From Beijerinckiaceae bacterium (lineage in GTDB: Bacteria > Pseudomonadota > Alphaproteobacteria > Rhizobiales > Beijerinckiaceae): a stretch of DNA of 64,000 bases. The notes under the pieces are model-generated. The model had not been told where the DNA came from and made no database searches. It saw only the letters and a list, made by a program, of their open reading frames with translations. A program made the translations under genes and the position numbers. Below, piece after piece: positions 52,865-61,130 of the stretch (position 1 is its first letter; every line of letters starts with the position of its first letter). Location of the stretch: contig JAJPIC010000004.1 of assembly GCA_021324915.1 (NCBI GenBank), forward strand, positions 116,894 through 180,893, written 5' to 3'.

Positions 52865-54235
52865 CTAGCGCAGAGGCTCCGCGTGGCCGACGATCCGCAG
52901 AATGGCCGGGAAATCGGCTTTCATCCGGCGCTCGAGCTCGTCGACAGCGTGATGCACTTCGCCGACGCTGAGCCTCGGATCGGCGCGGCAATGATAATTG
53001 ACGATCAATCCTTCCGGCGTTTCGCGCACCCGCACGTTATGGACCTCGACGATCCCGCCCGCGGCAGATTCGGCGAGCGCGGCAGCGATCGCATCGCGGA
53101 CGTTCGTCGGCGCATCGCGCCCGGATAATTCGCGCGGCTCGAGCGGTTCGATATGAGTCTCGACCTCGATACCAGGGCCGAGCTCTTTGCGGGCATCCGC
53201 CTCCAGGCGCGAGGCAATGGCATGCGCCTCGCCGAGCGGCATGCGCCCGTCGACCTCGACGTCGAAGCTCAGCGAAGTGCGCCCGGCTACCTGCTGCACG
53301 ATGACGTGATGAACCGGTGCGTGCCGTTTGGCGGCGATCAGGAGAACGCGTTCGAGCACGCTCTCGTTATCGGCGGCAACGGGGGTCGTCGCGACAGTGA
53401 GCGCGACGCCCGGATGGGCCGCAGCCACCGCTGCGCCGACCTCGTCCGTAATCGCGGCGACCTTTTCCTGCGGGAGGGTGCGTGGCACCGAGATGACCAG
53501 GTCACCGAAGACGTTGGCGCCTGCCGGACGCAGTCTCAGACTATCGATGGCGATCACGCCGGGCACGTTTCCGGCAATTCGGCGCAGGCTCGCCGCGAGC
53601 CCCTTGGGCGCCGCGTCGATCAAGGTGTCGACTGCGCGCCGTCCGAGCTTGTAACCGGCGATCGAAATGACGAGCGCCACCGTAAGGGCCGCCAGAGCAT
53701 CGCCCTGCGGATAGCCGAAGCGCGCGGCAATGAGGCCGAGGAGAGCGACGAAGGAGCCGACCATGTCCGAGGCGAAATGCACCAGGTCGGCGGCGAGTGC
53801 GTCGCTCTTGGTCTCATGCGCAACTCGCGAGAGAAGGTGAGACCGGGAAATATCGACCCCGATCGAGACGATGAGCACGCCGAAGGCGAGGAGATTGGCA
53901 TTGATCTCGGTCTGGCCTATGGCCAGGCGCCGCACGGCCTCGACGAGAATGGCGATGGCAAGTGCGAAGAGAAATCCCGTCTCGATCAGCGCGGCGAGCG
54001 TTTCGATTTTTGCATGCCCATAATTATGCTCTTCGTCTGCCGGCTTGCCGGCGGCGCGCACGGCGAAATAAGTGATGATCGTAATGCCCGTGTCGGCAAG
54101 GTTATGGCCGGCTTCCGACAAGAGAGCGAGCGACCCGGAAAGCAGGCCCGCGAAGATCTTGGCAGCCGTGAGCAGCGCGCTCGCAACAATGGAGAAGAGC
54201 GCGGCGCGTTCTTTGACGTTTTGGGCGCCGTCCAT
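52865..54235 (-). CDS. Cation diffusion facilitator (CDF) metal transporter
   Basis: A 456-residue inner-membrane metal/proton antiporter. Six membrane helices occupy residues about 10-205. The metal-site acidic/His residues are in [15 protein letters not shown] (helix 2) and [18 protein letters not shown] (helix 5), that is H-x3-D in both, the pattern of Zn/Co/Mn-type CDFs. The cytoplasmic C-terminal part is long, about 250 residues, and contains two zinc-transporter-dimerisation-like ferredoxin folds in tandem. The substrate ion is not certain. It is upstream of the LplT-like gene in the same operon. Confidence 0.93.
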   Translation of the reverse strand: MDGAQNVKERAALFSIVASALLTAAKIFAGLLSGSLALLSEAGHNLADTGITIITYFAVRAAGKPADEEHNYGHAKIETLAALIETGFLFALAIAILVEAVRRLAIGQTEINANLLAFGVLIVSIGVDISRSHLLSRVAHETKSDALAADLVHFASDMVGSFVALLGLIAARFGYPQGDALAALTVALVISIAGYKLGRRAVDTLIDAAPKGLAASLRRIAGNVPGVIAIDSLRLRPAGANVFGDLVISVPRTLPQEKVAAITDEVGAAVAAAHPGVALTVATTPVAADNESVLERVLLIAAKRHAPVHHVIVQQVAGRTSLSFDVEVDGRMPLGEAHAIASRLEADARKELGPGIEVETHIEPLEPRELSGRDAPTNVRDAIAAALAESAAGGIVEVHNVRVRETPEGLIVNYHCRADPRLSVGEVHHAVDELERRMKADFPAILRIVGHAEPLR

Positions 54236-54353
54236 GGACGTCTCGACGTTAGAAACTATATGCGTTGAAGCCGGGCCAAGCCCGCGGTTTATCAGTGCGG
54301 CGACGCCGTCCGCAAGCGCTTTGCAGAATGGACATCACCCGCGAGGAGGCAGC

Positions 54354-54794
54354 ATGGAATATCTCCACACAATGGTTCGCGTAACGGACCTCAAGCAGTC
54401 GCTCGAGTTCTATTGCGGCAAGCTCGGCTTTGTCGAAACCCACAGAATCGAGAACGAAAAGGGCCGCTTTACGCTGGTCTATCTTGCCGCGCCCGGCGAT
54501 GCCGAAACCGCCAAGAAAGCCCAGCGTCCGCTGCTCGAGCTCACGTATAATTGGGATCCGGAGACCTATACCGGCGGCCGCAATTTCGGCCATCTCGCCT
54601 TCGCCGTGGACGATATTTACGCGACCTGCGACAAGCTCATGAAGGCCGGCATTACCATCAACCGGCCGCCGCGCGACGGCTATATGGCCTTCATCCGCTC
54701 GCCTGACCAGATCTCGATCGAGCTTCTGCAAAAGGGCGCCGCCAAGCCGGCGCAGGAACCCTGGGCTTCGATGCCCAATAGCGGCGTCTGGTGA
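54354..54794 (+). CDS. gloA: Lactoylglutathione lyase (glyoxalase I)
   Basis: A 146-residue metalloenzyme that isomerises the hemithioacetal of methylglyoxal and glutathione to S-lactoylglutathione in the cytoplasm. The four metal ligands fit: His5 ([10 protein letters not shown]), Glu62 (LLELTYNW), His80 ([10 protein letters not shown]) and Glu123 (SIELLQKG). YDKLMKAGI-like and [13 protein letters not shown] segments match the family. Start chosen at ATG 54354, preceded by GAGGAGGCAGC, a strong ribosome binding site; the track's longer ORF runs over the CDF promoter. It is divergent from the CDF gene. Confidence 0.96.
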   Translation: MEYLHTMVRVTDLKQSLEFYCGKLGFVETHRIENEKGRFTLVYLAAPGDAETAKKAQRPLLELTYNWDPETYTGGRNFGHLAFAVDDIYATCDKLMKAGITINRPPRDGYMAFIRSPDQISIELLQKGAAKPAQEPWASMPNSGVW

Positions 54795-54925
54795 GGGAGT
54801 CTCGCCGGGCGAAACAAAGCGCGGCGCCGGCATCCGACAGCGACCTGGATCCCTGATCTTCGCCGGTCAGCCGCGGCTCGTCGGAAAGTCGCCTTTTTCC
54901 CCGCAGGCAACCAGCGGAGCCTCCT

Positions 54926-55663
54926 TCAGTTTCGGCGCGCTTTCGTTTTCTTCTGGGCCGCCCGTTTGGCAATGGGAGGCCTTGCCGGCTTGCCGAGCGC
55001 CAGGCTCGCGACTTTCTTCGGCTGATAGCCGTAAAACTTGAACCGTTCGACTGTCCGCATGACCTCATCGTCGGGCAGGACCATAGGCTGGCCGATGCCG
55101 AGTGCCAGAATGTACATTCTGGCGAGCGTTTCGAGCTCGACGGCGCGCCACATCGCTCGCGGAAGATCGCGCCCGGTCGCCAACATGCCGTGCTGCCCGA
55201 GCAGCACGCCATCGCGATCGGCAAGCCCTTCGATTGCAAGCTCGGACAATTCCTTGGTGCCGTAGGGCGCATAATCCGTGCAGCGGACGGTCGGGCCGCC
55301 GAATGCCGCGATCATGTAATGGATCGCCGGGATGGGCTTGTGCAAAATCGACAGCGTCGTCGCGTGAACCGCATGCGTATGAACGACGGCGCCCACGTCG
55401 GGGCGCGCGCGCATGATGTCGAGATGCATGCGCCATTCGCTCGAGGGAGCGAGCGGACCGGTCCAAGAGCCGTAATCGACCTCGATCGGCATCCGCGCGA
55501 TCATGTCCGCGGTCATTTTGTCATAGGGAACGCCGGTCGGCGTAATGAGCATGAAGGCGCCGCTGCGGGCCGAAAGATTGCCGGCCATGCCCTGGTTGAT
55601 GTTCAATTTTTCAAGGGCGCGGCAATTCTCAACGAGAGCTTGGCGCAGCTCTTTTTCGCTCAT
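54926..55663 (-). CDS. Class II aldolase/adducin family protein
   Basis: A 245-residue zinc-dependent aldolase-type protein of the L-fuculose-phosphate aldolase family. It starts LRQALVENCRALEKLNINQGMAGNLSAR, with TPTGVPYDKM, the zinc-ligand stretch VVHTHAVHATTLSI, and GQHGMLATGRDLPRAM. Members cleave sugar phosphates, dehydrate methylthioribulose phosphate, or act on related acids; the substrate here is unknown. A Lys/Arg/Ala-rich C-terminal tail is unusual and probably disordered. It stands alone; the repeat-rich 650-bp spacer lies upstream. Confidence 0.9.
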   Translation of the reverse strand: MSEKELRQALVENCRALEKLNINQGMAGNLSARSGAFMLITPTGVPYDKMTADMIARMPIEVDYGSWTGPLAPSSEWRMHLDIMRARPDVGAVVHTHAVHATTLSILHKPIPAIHYMIAAFGGPTVRCTDYAPYGTKELSELAIEGLADRDGVLLGQHGMLATGRDLPRAMWRAVELETLARMYILALGIGQPMVLPDDEVMRTVERFKFYGYQPKKVASLALGKPARPPIAKRAAQKKTKARRN

Positions 55664-56066
55664 CGGCGCGTTCCTGGGGTGAGGTTAAGGAAAAATTCAC
55701 CGTTCGGCGAACGACCTTTACCGCACCTGCACACGCGCCGGGAATCACAGGGTGAAACAACGTTCGGCCGGTTCGAGAGTTCCACCCAAGATTTCATTTT
55801 AATCCGTGCGCCCGGTACGGCTGCCAATCGTCGCTGGAAGAGAATCAAATCTCTGTTCTTCGAAATCTCAATATTGAACTCTCCGCAACATTGCGATGCA
55901 CAAGGCGAGAATAAAATTTCGCGCTAGGCGTGTTCCTCGCATTGCATGCGATAGCGGATCCTGTAGCATGAAGATGCGAGGCCGACGTTGTGCTGCGTTC
56001 TCGTATTTGTGAGTGGCAGCCGTTATTGCGATTGCATGACACGATCGCGCGACGCATCACAAAGAT

Positions 56067-56101
56067 GCGATGTAGCACGAAAGAGCGATGTAGCACGAAA
56101 G
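56067..56101. repeat. Tandem 17-bp direct repeat (18-bp period)
   Basis: GCGATGTAGCACGAAAG occurs twice, at 56067-56083 and 56085-56101, separated by one base. Spaced about two helical turns apart it could be a binding site for a dimer or dimer pair. Confidence 0.75.
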
Positions 56102-56201
56102 GATCGTGTTGCTGTCATTAGAAAGCCGACATCGGCTGTCATTCGTTCAGGGCGCTAGGCTGAATACCTGGATGAGAGCGATAGCCGAGATGCTTTCGGC
56201 G

Positions 56202-56237
56202 CACATTGCTCGGACACATTGCTCGGGACACATTGCA
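56202..56237. repeat. Short tandem repeat CACATTGCTCGG
   Basis: CACATTGCTCGG is present twice and a third partial copy, CACATTGC, follows, with a period of 13-14 bases. It lies about 75-110 bases upstream of the GTG start of the 112-residue gene. Confidence 0.65.
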
Positions 56238-56313
56238 AAACGAGAGTCGCAGGACCGCGTCTCCAACCAAGCGGCGTTTCGGATCGGTTCTGTTGAAGTG
56301 AAAGGAGGCCCCC

Positions 56314-56652
56314 GTGTTGATCGACGAGATCGTCCGCACGTGCTCGCATGAGAAGGTCGCGCAAGCGGCAGTGGCTTCGCTCGGGTTCGCTTTCGCTTCA
56401 CGGGTCAAAAAAGCCGCGGATGAGCATGGGCTCTCCGTCGGCGCGTTTGCGGCGCGTGCGGTGCGCGAATTTGCAGGCGAGGCGCATGCCGTCGAGCGGC
56501 GCGTCGTGGGCCGCGCCATGCATAAAGCCGATCAGCCGATCTTGCGCGGCTTGCAGATCATCCTCGAGCGCGAAATCGAGGAGCCGGAATCGGCCATACG
56601 CTGGCGCGACGCTGCGCGGCACGCCGCGCCGGAATGCGGCTGCAGCCCGTAA
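56314..56652 (+). CDS. Small cytoplasmic protein of unknown function
   Basis: A 112-residue, largely alpha-helical protein with a GTG start five bases after AAAGGAGG, a near-perfect ribosome binding site. A central stretch, ASRVKKAADEHGLSVGAFAARA, followed by VREFA, resembles the helix-turn-helix-like face of ribbon-helix-helix proteins, but no beta-strand is evident, so this is weak. The C-terminus ends with a Cys pair (ECGCSP). I do not recognise a family. It converges on DUF934 with a 1-base gap. Short direct repeats in the upstream spacer might be its control sites. Confidence 0.65.
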   Translation: MLIDEIVRTCSHEKVAQAAVASLGFAFASRVKKAADEHGLSVGAFAARAVREFAGEAHAVERRVVGRAMHKADQPILRGLQIILEREIEEPESAIRWRDAARHAAPECGCSP

Positions 56653-56653
56653 T

Positions 56654-57169
56654 TTAGGTCTTGCGCAGCGGCTGGCGTCGCCAAGGGCTCACGCCAGCTG
56701 CCGCCTCCGGCGCGTCTCCCGGCTGATAATAATGATGCATGGTGATCGGAGAGCGGCCTTCTTCGAGCAGCTTGATCGTCACCGGGTCGGTGATCTCGAA
56801 CGCATCGAATCCGCAACGCGCCATGAATTGCAGCTGGTCGAACAACACCTCGCCGGTCGCCCGGAGTTCGCCCGTAAAGCCGTAGCGTTCGCGAATCTGC
56901 CGCGCTTGGGAAAAGCCGCGGCCGTCGGTGAATTTCGGAAATTGAAGCGCGACCAAAGCGAGATAGGGCAGGTCTTCGGCGATGGTCTCGACCGGCTGGC
57001 TCGGCTCGAGCAGCAGGCCGAAGGCGACATTGCGCCGGTTTGACAGCGTATCGAGGTGGCGCCAGCTCTCCACAGTCATGATGACGTAGCCTTCCGGCGG
57101 CAAATCGGCGATGCCGTCGGCGCGCCGCCAGGGGTCCGGCGTGAACCGGCCGTCCTTGAAGAGCGCCAT
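56654..57169 (-). CDS. DUF934 family protein (sulfate assimilation accessory)
   Basis: A 171-residue cytoplasmic protein of DUF934, often annotated as an oxidoreductase-like protein, which conservedly accompanies cysH/cysI in proteobacteria. Hallmarks are EGYVIMTVESWRHLD, PKFTDGRGFSQARQIRERYGFTGELRATGEVLFDQLQFMARCGFDAF and a Tyr/His-rich HHYYQPG end. Start chosen at ATG 57169; a TTG at 57175 would overlap the cysH stop. It is the last gene of the operon. The role is unknown but is inferred to support sulfite or APS reduction. Confidence 0.9.
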   Translation of the reverse strand: MALFKDGRFTPDPWRRADGIADLPPEGYVIMTVESWRHLDTLSNRRNVAFGLLLEPSQPVETIAEDLPYLALVALQFPKFTDGRGFSQARQIRERYGFTGELRATGEVLFDQLQFMARCGFDAFEITDPVTIKLLEEGRSPITMHHYYQPGDAPEAAAGVSPWRRQPLRKT

Positions 57170-57171
57170 TT

Positions 57172-57906
57172 TCAAATGTCCGCGCCGGCTTCAGGGAGTG
57201 CGAAATGGACGCCGCACTCGGTCTTGGCGCGCCCGCGCCAGCGGCCGGCGCGCGGATCTTCGCCCGGCCTGATCGGCGAGGTGCAGGGCACGCACCCGAT
57301 CGAGAGATAATTCTTGGCGACGAGTTCGTGGCGCGGCAAGTCGTGCCTGTCGAAATAGGCGTCGATATCGGCCTGCGTCCAACGAGCCAGCGGATTGAGC
57401 TTGATCCTTGGCCCGTCGGCCTCGAACAGAGGCAGGTTGGCGCGCGTCGCCGACTGAAAGCGCTTGCGACCCGTGATCCAGGCCTCGAAGCCTTCAAGCG
57501 CCTTGGCGAGCGGCTGGACTTTGCGGATCGCGCAGCACCGGTCGGGGTCCTGTGCCCAGAGAAAAGCGTCCGGATCTTCACGTGCAAGTGCCGCCGGGTC
57601 CGGCTTCAGCGTGATGATCTTGCTCAATCCGAGTCTAGCGACGAGCGCGTCGCGGTAGGCGAGCGTTTCGGGAAAGAGATGTAACGTGTCGATGAAGAGG
57701 ACCGGCGTCGCGCGGTCGATCCGCGAAATCATATGGAGAAGCACCGCCGAATCGGCTCCGAAGCTCGAGACGAGAGCAATGCGGCCGGGGAATAGATCTT
57801 CGATCGCGAGGCGCAGCAATTTCTCCGCGTCGAGCGCAAAGAATCTCTCCGCCAGCCGCGAGGCGGCGATCTGGTCCCCGAAAAGAAGACCTTCAGGCAC
57901 GCTCAT
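57172..57906 (-). CDS. cysH: Phosphoadenylyl/adenylyl-sulfate reductase CysH
   Basis: A 244-residue thioredoxin-dependent reductase that makes sulfite from APS (or PAPS). The four cysteines that bind a [4Fe-4S] cluster in APS reductases are present: Cys124-Cys125 (DRCCAIRK) and Cys205/Cys208 (SIGCVPCTSP), with the catalytic Cys in TECGVH near the end. This marks the bacterial APS-type assimilatory enzyme. Start chosen at ATG 57906. The start overlaps the cysI stop by 14 bases; DUF934 follows directly. cysD/N are not in the window. Confidence 0.95.
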   Translation of the reverse strand: MSVPEGLLFGDQIAASRLAERFFALDAEKLLRLAIEDLFPGRIALVSSFGADSAVLLHMISRIDRATPVLFIDTLHLFPETLAYRDALVARLGLSKIITLKPDPAALAREDPDAFLWAQDPDRCCAIRKVQPLAKALEGFEAWITGRKRFQSATRANLPLFEADGPRIKLNPLARWTQADIDAYFDRHDLPRHELVAKNYLSIGCVPCTSPIRPGEDPRAGRWRGRAKTECGVHFALPEAGADI

Positions 57907-59551
57907 AAAGGGCTTCCTTGAATGGTGCCATGCCGACACGCCGGTAGGCCGAGAGGAAATCCTCGTCCTTACCCGTACGGACCTTCAAGTAAGTGTCGAC
58001 GATTTTCTCGACCGCATCGACGACCTGGTCGGTCGAAAAGCCGGGTCCCGTCACATCGCCGATCGCGCAGTTTTCATCGGCGGCGCCGCCGAGCGTGATC
58101 TGGTAGGATTCCACGCCCTTCTTTTCCAAGCCCAAAATGCCGATATGGCCCACGTGGTGATGGCCGCAGGCATTGATGCAGCCGGAAATATTGATCTTGA
58201 GCTCACCGATCTCGCGTGCCCGGTCGGTGTCGCCAAAACGCTCCGAGATCCGCTGCGCGACCGGAATCGAGCGCGCGGTTGCGAGCGAGCAATAGTCGAG
58301 ACCGGGGCAGGAGATAATGTCCGTGACAAGGCCGATGTTGGCCGTTGCAAGATCGAGCGCAACGAGCCGATCGTAGACGGCCGGAAGATCGGCGAGCGCC
58401 ACATGCGGCAGCACGAGGTTCTGTTCGTGCGTGACGCGGATCTCGTCATGCGAATAGGTCTCGGCGAGATCGGCAATGGCGTCCATCTGCTCGGCCGACA
58501 CATCACCGGGGACGGCGCCGATCGACTTCAGCGAGATGGTGACGATGGCATAGCCCGGCACTTTGTGCGCAATCACGTTCTGGTCGACGAAACGGGCGAA
58601 TGCGGCGTCCCCGGCGCGGCGCGTCTCGAAGGCGCCGGCGCGAGCCGGCTGCGCGGGAAGGTCGGGCAGGGCGAAATAAGCGCCGATCCGGTCGATCTCC
58701 TCCTTGGGGATGCTGACCGTCGCCCCGCGCGTCCTTGCGAATTCTTCTTCGACTTCGGCGCGGATCGCGTCGGCGCCCTTTTCGTGCACCAGAATCTTGA
58801 TACGCGCCTTGAACTTGTTGTCGCGCCGGCCTTCGAGGTTATAGACTCGCAGAATCGCCTCGGTATAGGCGATGAGATCTGACTTCGGCAGGAAGTCGCG
58901 GATCTTATGGGCGACGAAAGGCGTGCGGCCGAGGCCGCCTCCGACGTAGCAGGCAAAGCCCACTTCGCCGCGCGCATTGCGCACGATATGGAAGCCGACG
59001 TCATGGGTTTGGATCGCGGCGCGATCATGCGGCGCGCCGGCGATCGCGATCTTGAACTTCCGCGGCAGGAAGGAGAATTCGGGATGGAGTGAGGACCATT
59101 GCCGCAGGATCTCGCAATAGGGCCGGGGGTCCTCGATCTCGTCGGCCGCTACTCCGGCGAATTGGTCGGCGGTGATATTGCGGATATTGTTGCCTGACGT
59201 CTGGATGCAATGCATCTCAACGCTGGCGAGCTCGTTTAAAATGTCAGGAACGTCGGCGAGCGCCGGCCAGTGAAACTGAAGATTTTGCCGCGTGGTGAAA
59301 TGGCCATAGCCTTTGTCGTAGCGCCGCGCGATATGAGCGAGTTTGCGCATTTGGCGCGGCGAAAGCGTGCCATAGGGTACGGCGATACGCAGCATATAGG
59401 CGTGCAATTGCAAATAGACGCCATTCTGCAGACGTAGCGGCCGGAACTGCTCTTCGGTCAAGTCGCCCCTAAGCCGCCGCGCAACCTGATCTCTGAATTG
59501 CGCAACACGTTCGGCGACAAAGGCGGCGTCGAATTCGTCGTAGCGGTACAT
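57893..59551 (-). CDS. cysI: Assimilatory nitrite/sulfite reductase (ferredoxin-type CysI)
   Basis: A 552-residue siroheme-[4Fe-4S] reductase, six-electron reduction of sulfite to sulfide in the cytoplasm. Two ferredoxin-like domains (HFTTRQNLQFHW, ITLGGAADEN) surround the cluster site, CPGLDYCSLA followed by SGCINACGHHHVGHIG. It is a single-chain enzyme with no flavoprotein partner nearby, so a ferredoxin donor is likely. Placement beside cysH supports sulfite over nitrite. Start chosen at ATG 59551, overlapping the DUF2849 stop as TGATG. Confidence 0.93.
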   Translation of the reverse strand: MYRYDEFDAAFVAERVAQFRDQVARRLRGDLTEEQFRPLRLQNGVYLQLHAYMLRIAVPYGTLSPRQMRKLAHIARRYDKGYGHFTTRQNLQFHWPALADVPDILNELASVEMHCIQTSGNNIRNITADQFAGVAADEIEDPRPYCEILRQWSSLHPEFSFLPRKFKIAIAGAPHDRAAIQTHDVGFHIVRNARGEVGFACYVGGGLGRTPFVAHKIRDFLPKSDLIAYTEAILRVYNLEGRRDNKFKARIKILVHEKGADAIRAEVEEEFARTRGATVSIPKEEIDRIGAYFALPDLPAQPARAGAFETRRAGDAAFARFVDQNVIAHKVPGYAIVTISLKSIGAVPGDVSAEQMDAIADLAETYSHDEIRVTHEQNLVLPHVALADLPAVYDRLVALDLATANIGLVTDIISCPGLDYCSLATARSIPVAQRISERFGDTDRAREIGELKINISGCINACGHHHVGHIGILGLEKKGVESYQITLGGAADENCAIGDVTGPGFSTDQVVDAVEKIVDTYLKVRTGKDEDFLSAYRRVGMAPFKEALYERA

Positions 59552-59841
59552 CAAGTCCTCCGCGCCGCTCGGCCGTAGTGGATGGTCGGGCCCTTGGCCC
59601 TGATCGCATCGCGCAAGCTGACGGCTTGGCGCCCATTTTCGGTTTCGATCACGGCAACCGCGAAAGGGTCTATGACCAGATTGGCAGCGACCGCCGCACG
59701 GGCCTTCTCTAGGCCTTGTGCGCATTCCGCCTCGCCGGCAAAGGTCGCGGCCGCTTCGATCTTTTCGACCCAGTTGCCCTGCGCATCGAGGTAGACCACT
59801 CTCCCATCGACCAGACGGTTGGCCGAGACAACCTGCAGCAT
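59551..59841 (-). CDS. DUF2849 family protein (sulfate assimilation operon)
   Basis: A 96-residue cytoplasmic protein of DUF2849, found in alphaproteobacteria just before the sulfite reductase gene. It starts LQVVSANRLVDGRVVYLDAQGNWVE and has YAV-like IDPFAVAVIETENG and RDAIRAKGPTIHYG. Its function is unknown, and it is inferred to help sulfite reduction or siroheme/cluster supply. It heads the operon DUF2849-cysI-cysH-DUF934, with stop and start overlapping (TGATG). No cysG is adjacent. The 149-base gap to dedA holds the divergent promoters. Confidence 0.92.
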   Translation of the reverse strand: MLQVVSANRLVDGRVVYLDAQGNWVEKIEAAATFAGEAECAQGLEKARAAVAANLVIDPFAVAVIETENGRQAVSLRDAIRAKGPTIHYGRAARRT

Positions 59842-59990
59842 CGCGCGTTAAGTTCCCAAAAACGCCTTAAGTCTAGGTCCATCGATATAAAACAGCCCGG
59901 CCGATTTTGCCAGATCGGATGCGAGATTTTGCCGGATATCACGTTCCAACAATGTAAATATCAAAGCCCACGCCGGCACCGGAGGTCAGT

Positions 59991-60650
59991 TTGTTCGGCA
60001 ATGAAATCCAGCCGCTTATCGTGAGACACGGCTATCTCGCGGTGTTTCTGGTGGTGATGCTCGAGGGAATGGGTTCGCCTTTGCCGGGAGAGACGGCCCT
60101 GGTCCTTGCCGCGATTTATGCCGGGGCTACAGGTCATCTCAATGTTGCGGAAGTCATCATGCTCGCCATGCTCGCGGCCATGCTGGGCGGGAGCGCGGGG
60201 TTCTGGCTCGGCCGCAGCGCAGGTTCGACACTTGTGGAACGTTATGGCCGGTTTCTCGGCCTCAACGCCAATCGCCTGGCGCTCGGCCGTTACCTCTTCC
60301 AACATCATGGCGGGAAGATCGTCTTCTTCGGCCGTTTCATCGCCGTCCTGCGGGTCCTCGCCTCGGTGCTTGCCGGCCTGAACAAATACGATTGGCGGCG
60401 CTTTTTTATTTTCAATGCGGCCGGCGCCATGGCCTGGGCCTTGATCATGGGACTCGGCGGCTATTTCTTCGGCAATGCCATGCGCAACGCGACCGGCCCG
60501 CTCGGCATCGTCGGACTGATCATCGCGATCGCCGGCATCTTCGCCTTCTGGCTCTGGTTCAGGCAGCAGGAGAAGAAGATGGAACAGAACCTCATGAGCT
60601 TGGCTCTCGCCGAGAGCGAGGAAGAGCCGGAAGTGCACTGCGAGTCGTAA
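59991..60650 (+). CDS. DedA family membrane protein
   Basis: A 219-residue integral membrane protein of the DedA/SNARE-associated family with four to five helices. The motifs EGMGSPLPGETALVLAA, GRSAGSTLVERYGRFLGLN, FGRFIAVLRVLASVLAGLNKYDWRRF and NAAGAMAWALIMGLGGYFFG fit the DedA core with its Arg and Gly residues. DedA proteins act as lipid (undecaprenyl or phospholipid) transporters and affect membrane energetics; the exact substrate is unknown. The start is TTG, but GGAGGT stands five bases ahead, which decides it. It is divergent from the cys operon. Confidence 0.92.
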   Translation: MFGNEIQPLIVRHGYLAVFLVVMLEGMGSPLPGETALVLAAIYAGATGHLNVAEVIMLAMLAAMLGGSAGFWLGRSAGSTLVERYGRFLGLNANRLALGRYLFQHHGGKIVFFGRFIAVLRVLASVLAGLNKYDWRRFFIFNAAGAMAWALIMGLGGYFFGNAMRNATGPLGIVGLIIAIAGIFAFWLWFRQQEKKMEQNLMSLALAESEEEPEVHCES

Positions 60651-60767
60651 ACTGCGCCGATCGTTGCTTCGATCTCATGTTCAAGTTTCGGCGTCATGCT
60701 CCCAACGTCTGGAACGGATGCTTGGCCGCCCGCGTTCGCTCATCGAGCGCAGGCAAGGAGAACAGCC

Positions 60768-61061
60768 ATGCTACCGAAGTGCAAAGCTCGGCCCTGTGCG
60801 CCATTGATATTCGCAAGCGTGATGGCCGTAGCGATAGGGAGCGCCTTCGCGCAGAGCCCCGGCTCGGCGGCAAAGCCGAATTCGACAATCCCCGAGAAAC
60901 AGCACATGGGACCGGTGAATCCGCCGCCAGCCAATGCGACGGGCGGCGTCATCACGCCGAAGGACGACACAGATCCCGGAATGACGAAAAAGCCGCCGCC
61001 TCAAAACCCGGAAGAGACACCGGTCATACCGCCCAAGAACAATGGTTCGGAGGCCAAGTGA
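60768..61061 (+). CDS. Small secreted proline-rich protein
   Basis: A 97-residue protein with a signal peptide (MLPKCKARPCAPLIFASVMAVAIGSAFA-QSP). The mature part, about 69 residues, is low-complexity: repeated Pro/Asn/Lys with PPPANATGGVITPKDD and a Pro-rich end (EETPVIPPKNNG). It is probably disordered in the periplasm. The start has AAGGAG eight bases ahead. Similar short Pro-rich proteins are frequent in Rhizobiales; no role is known. The convergent rimO is downstream, with a 9-bp GC-rich inverted repeat between them at 61096-61124. Confidence 0.65.
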   Translation: MLPKCKARPCAPLIFASVMAVAIGSAFAQSPGSAAKPNSTIPEKQHMGPVNPPPANATGGVITPKDDTDPGMTKKPPPQNPEETPVIPPKNNGSEAK

Positions 61062-61130
61062 TCGGGGTATCGGGTGTGCACAAGCGCGAACGAATGCGGC
61101 AGCGATCGCTCGAAGCGCTGCCGCGCTAGT

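Larger units (their letters stand above)
55664..56313. other. Repeat-rich intergenic region with no supported gene
   Basis: A 650-base spacer of lower GC content than its neighbours. Its left part holds the aldolase promoter. Its middle contains a 17-bp direct repeat (listed separately) and the right part contains short repeats of CACATTGCTCGG. Several GCGATG/CATCGC half-sites recur between 55930 and 56090. The 81-83 aa ORFs in it look random. Confidence 0.55.

Noticed and set aside
61096-61124. 9-bp GC-rich hairpin between the proline-rich protein and rimO
   Set aside because: As a terminator it lacks any T-run on either strand, so I mention it only as context in the neighbouring gene entry.
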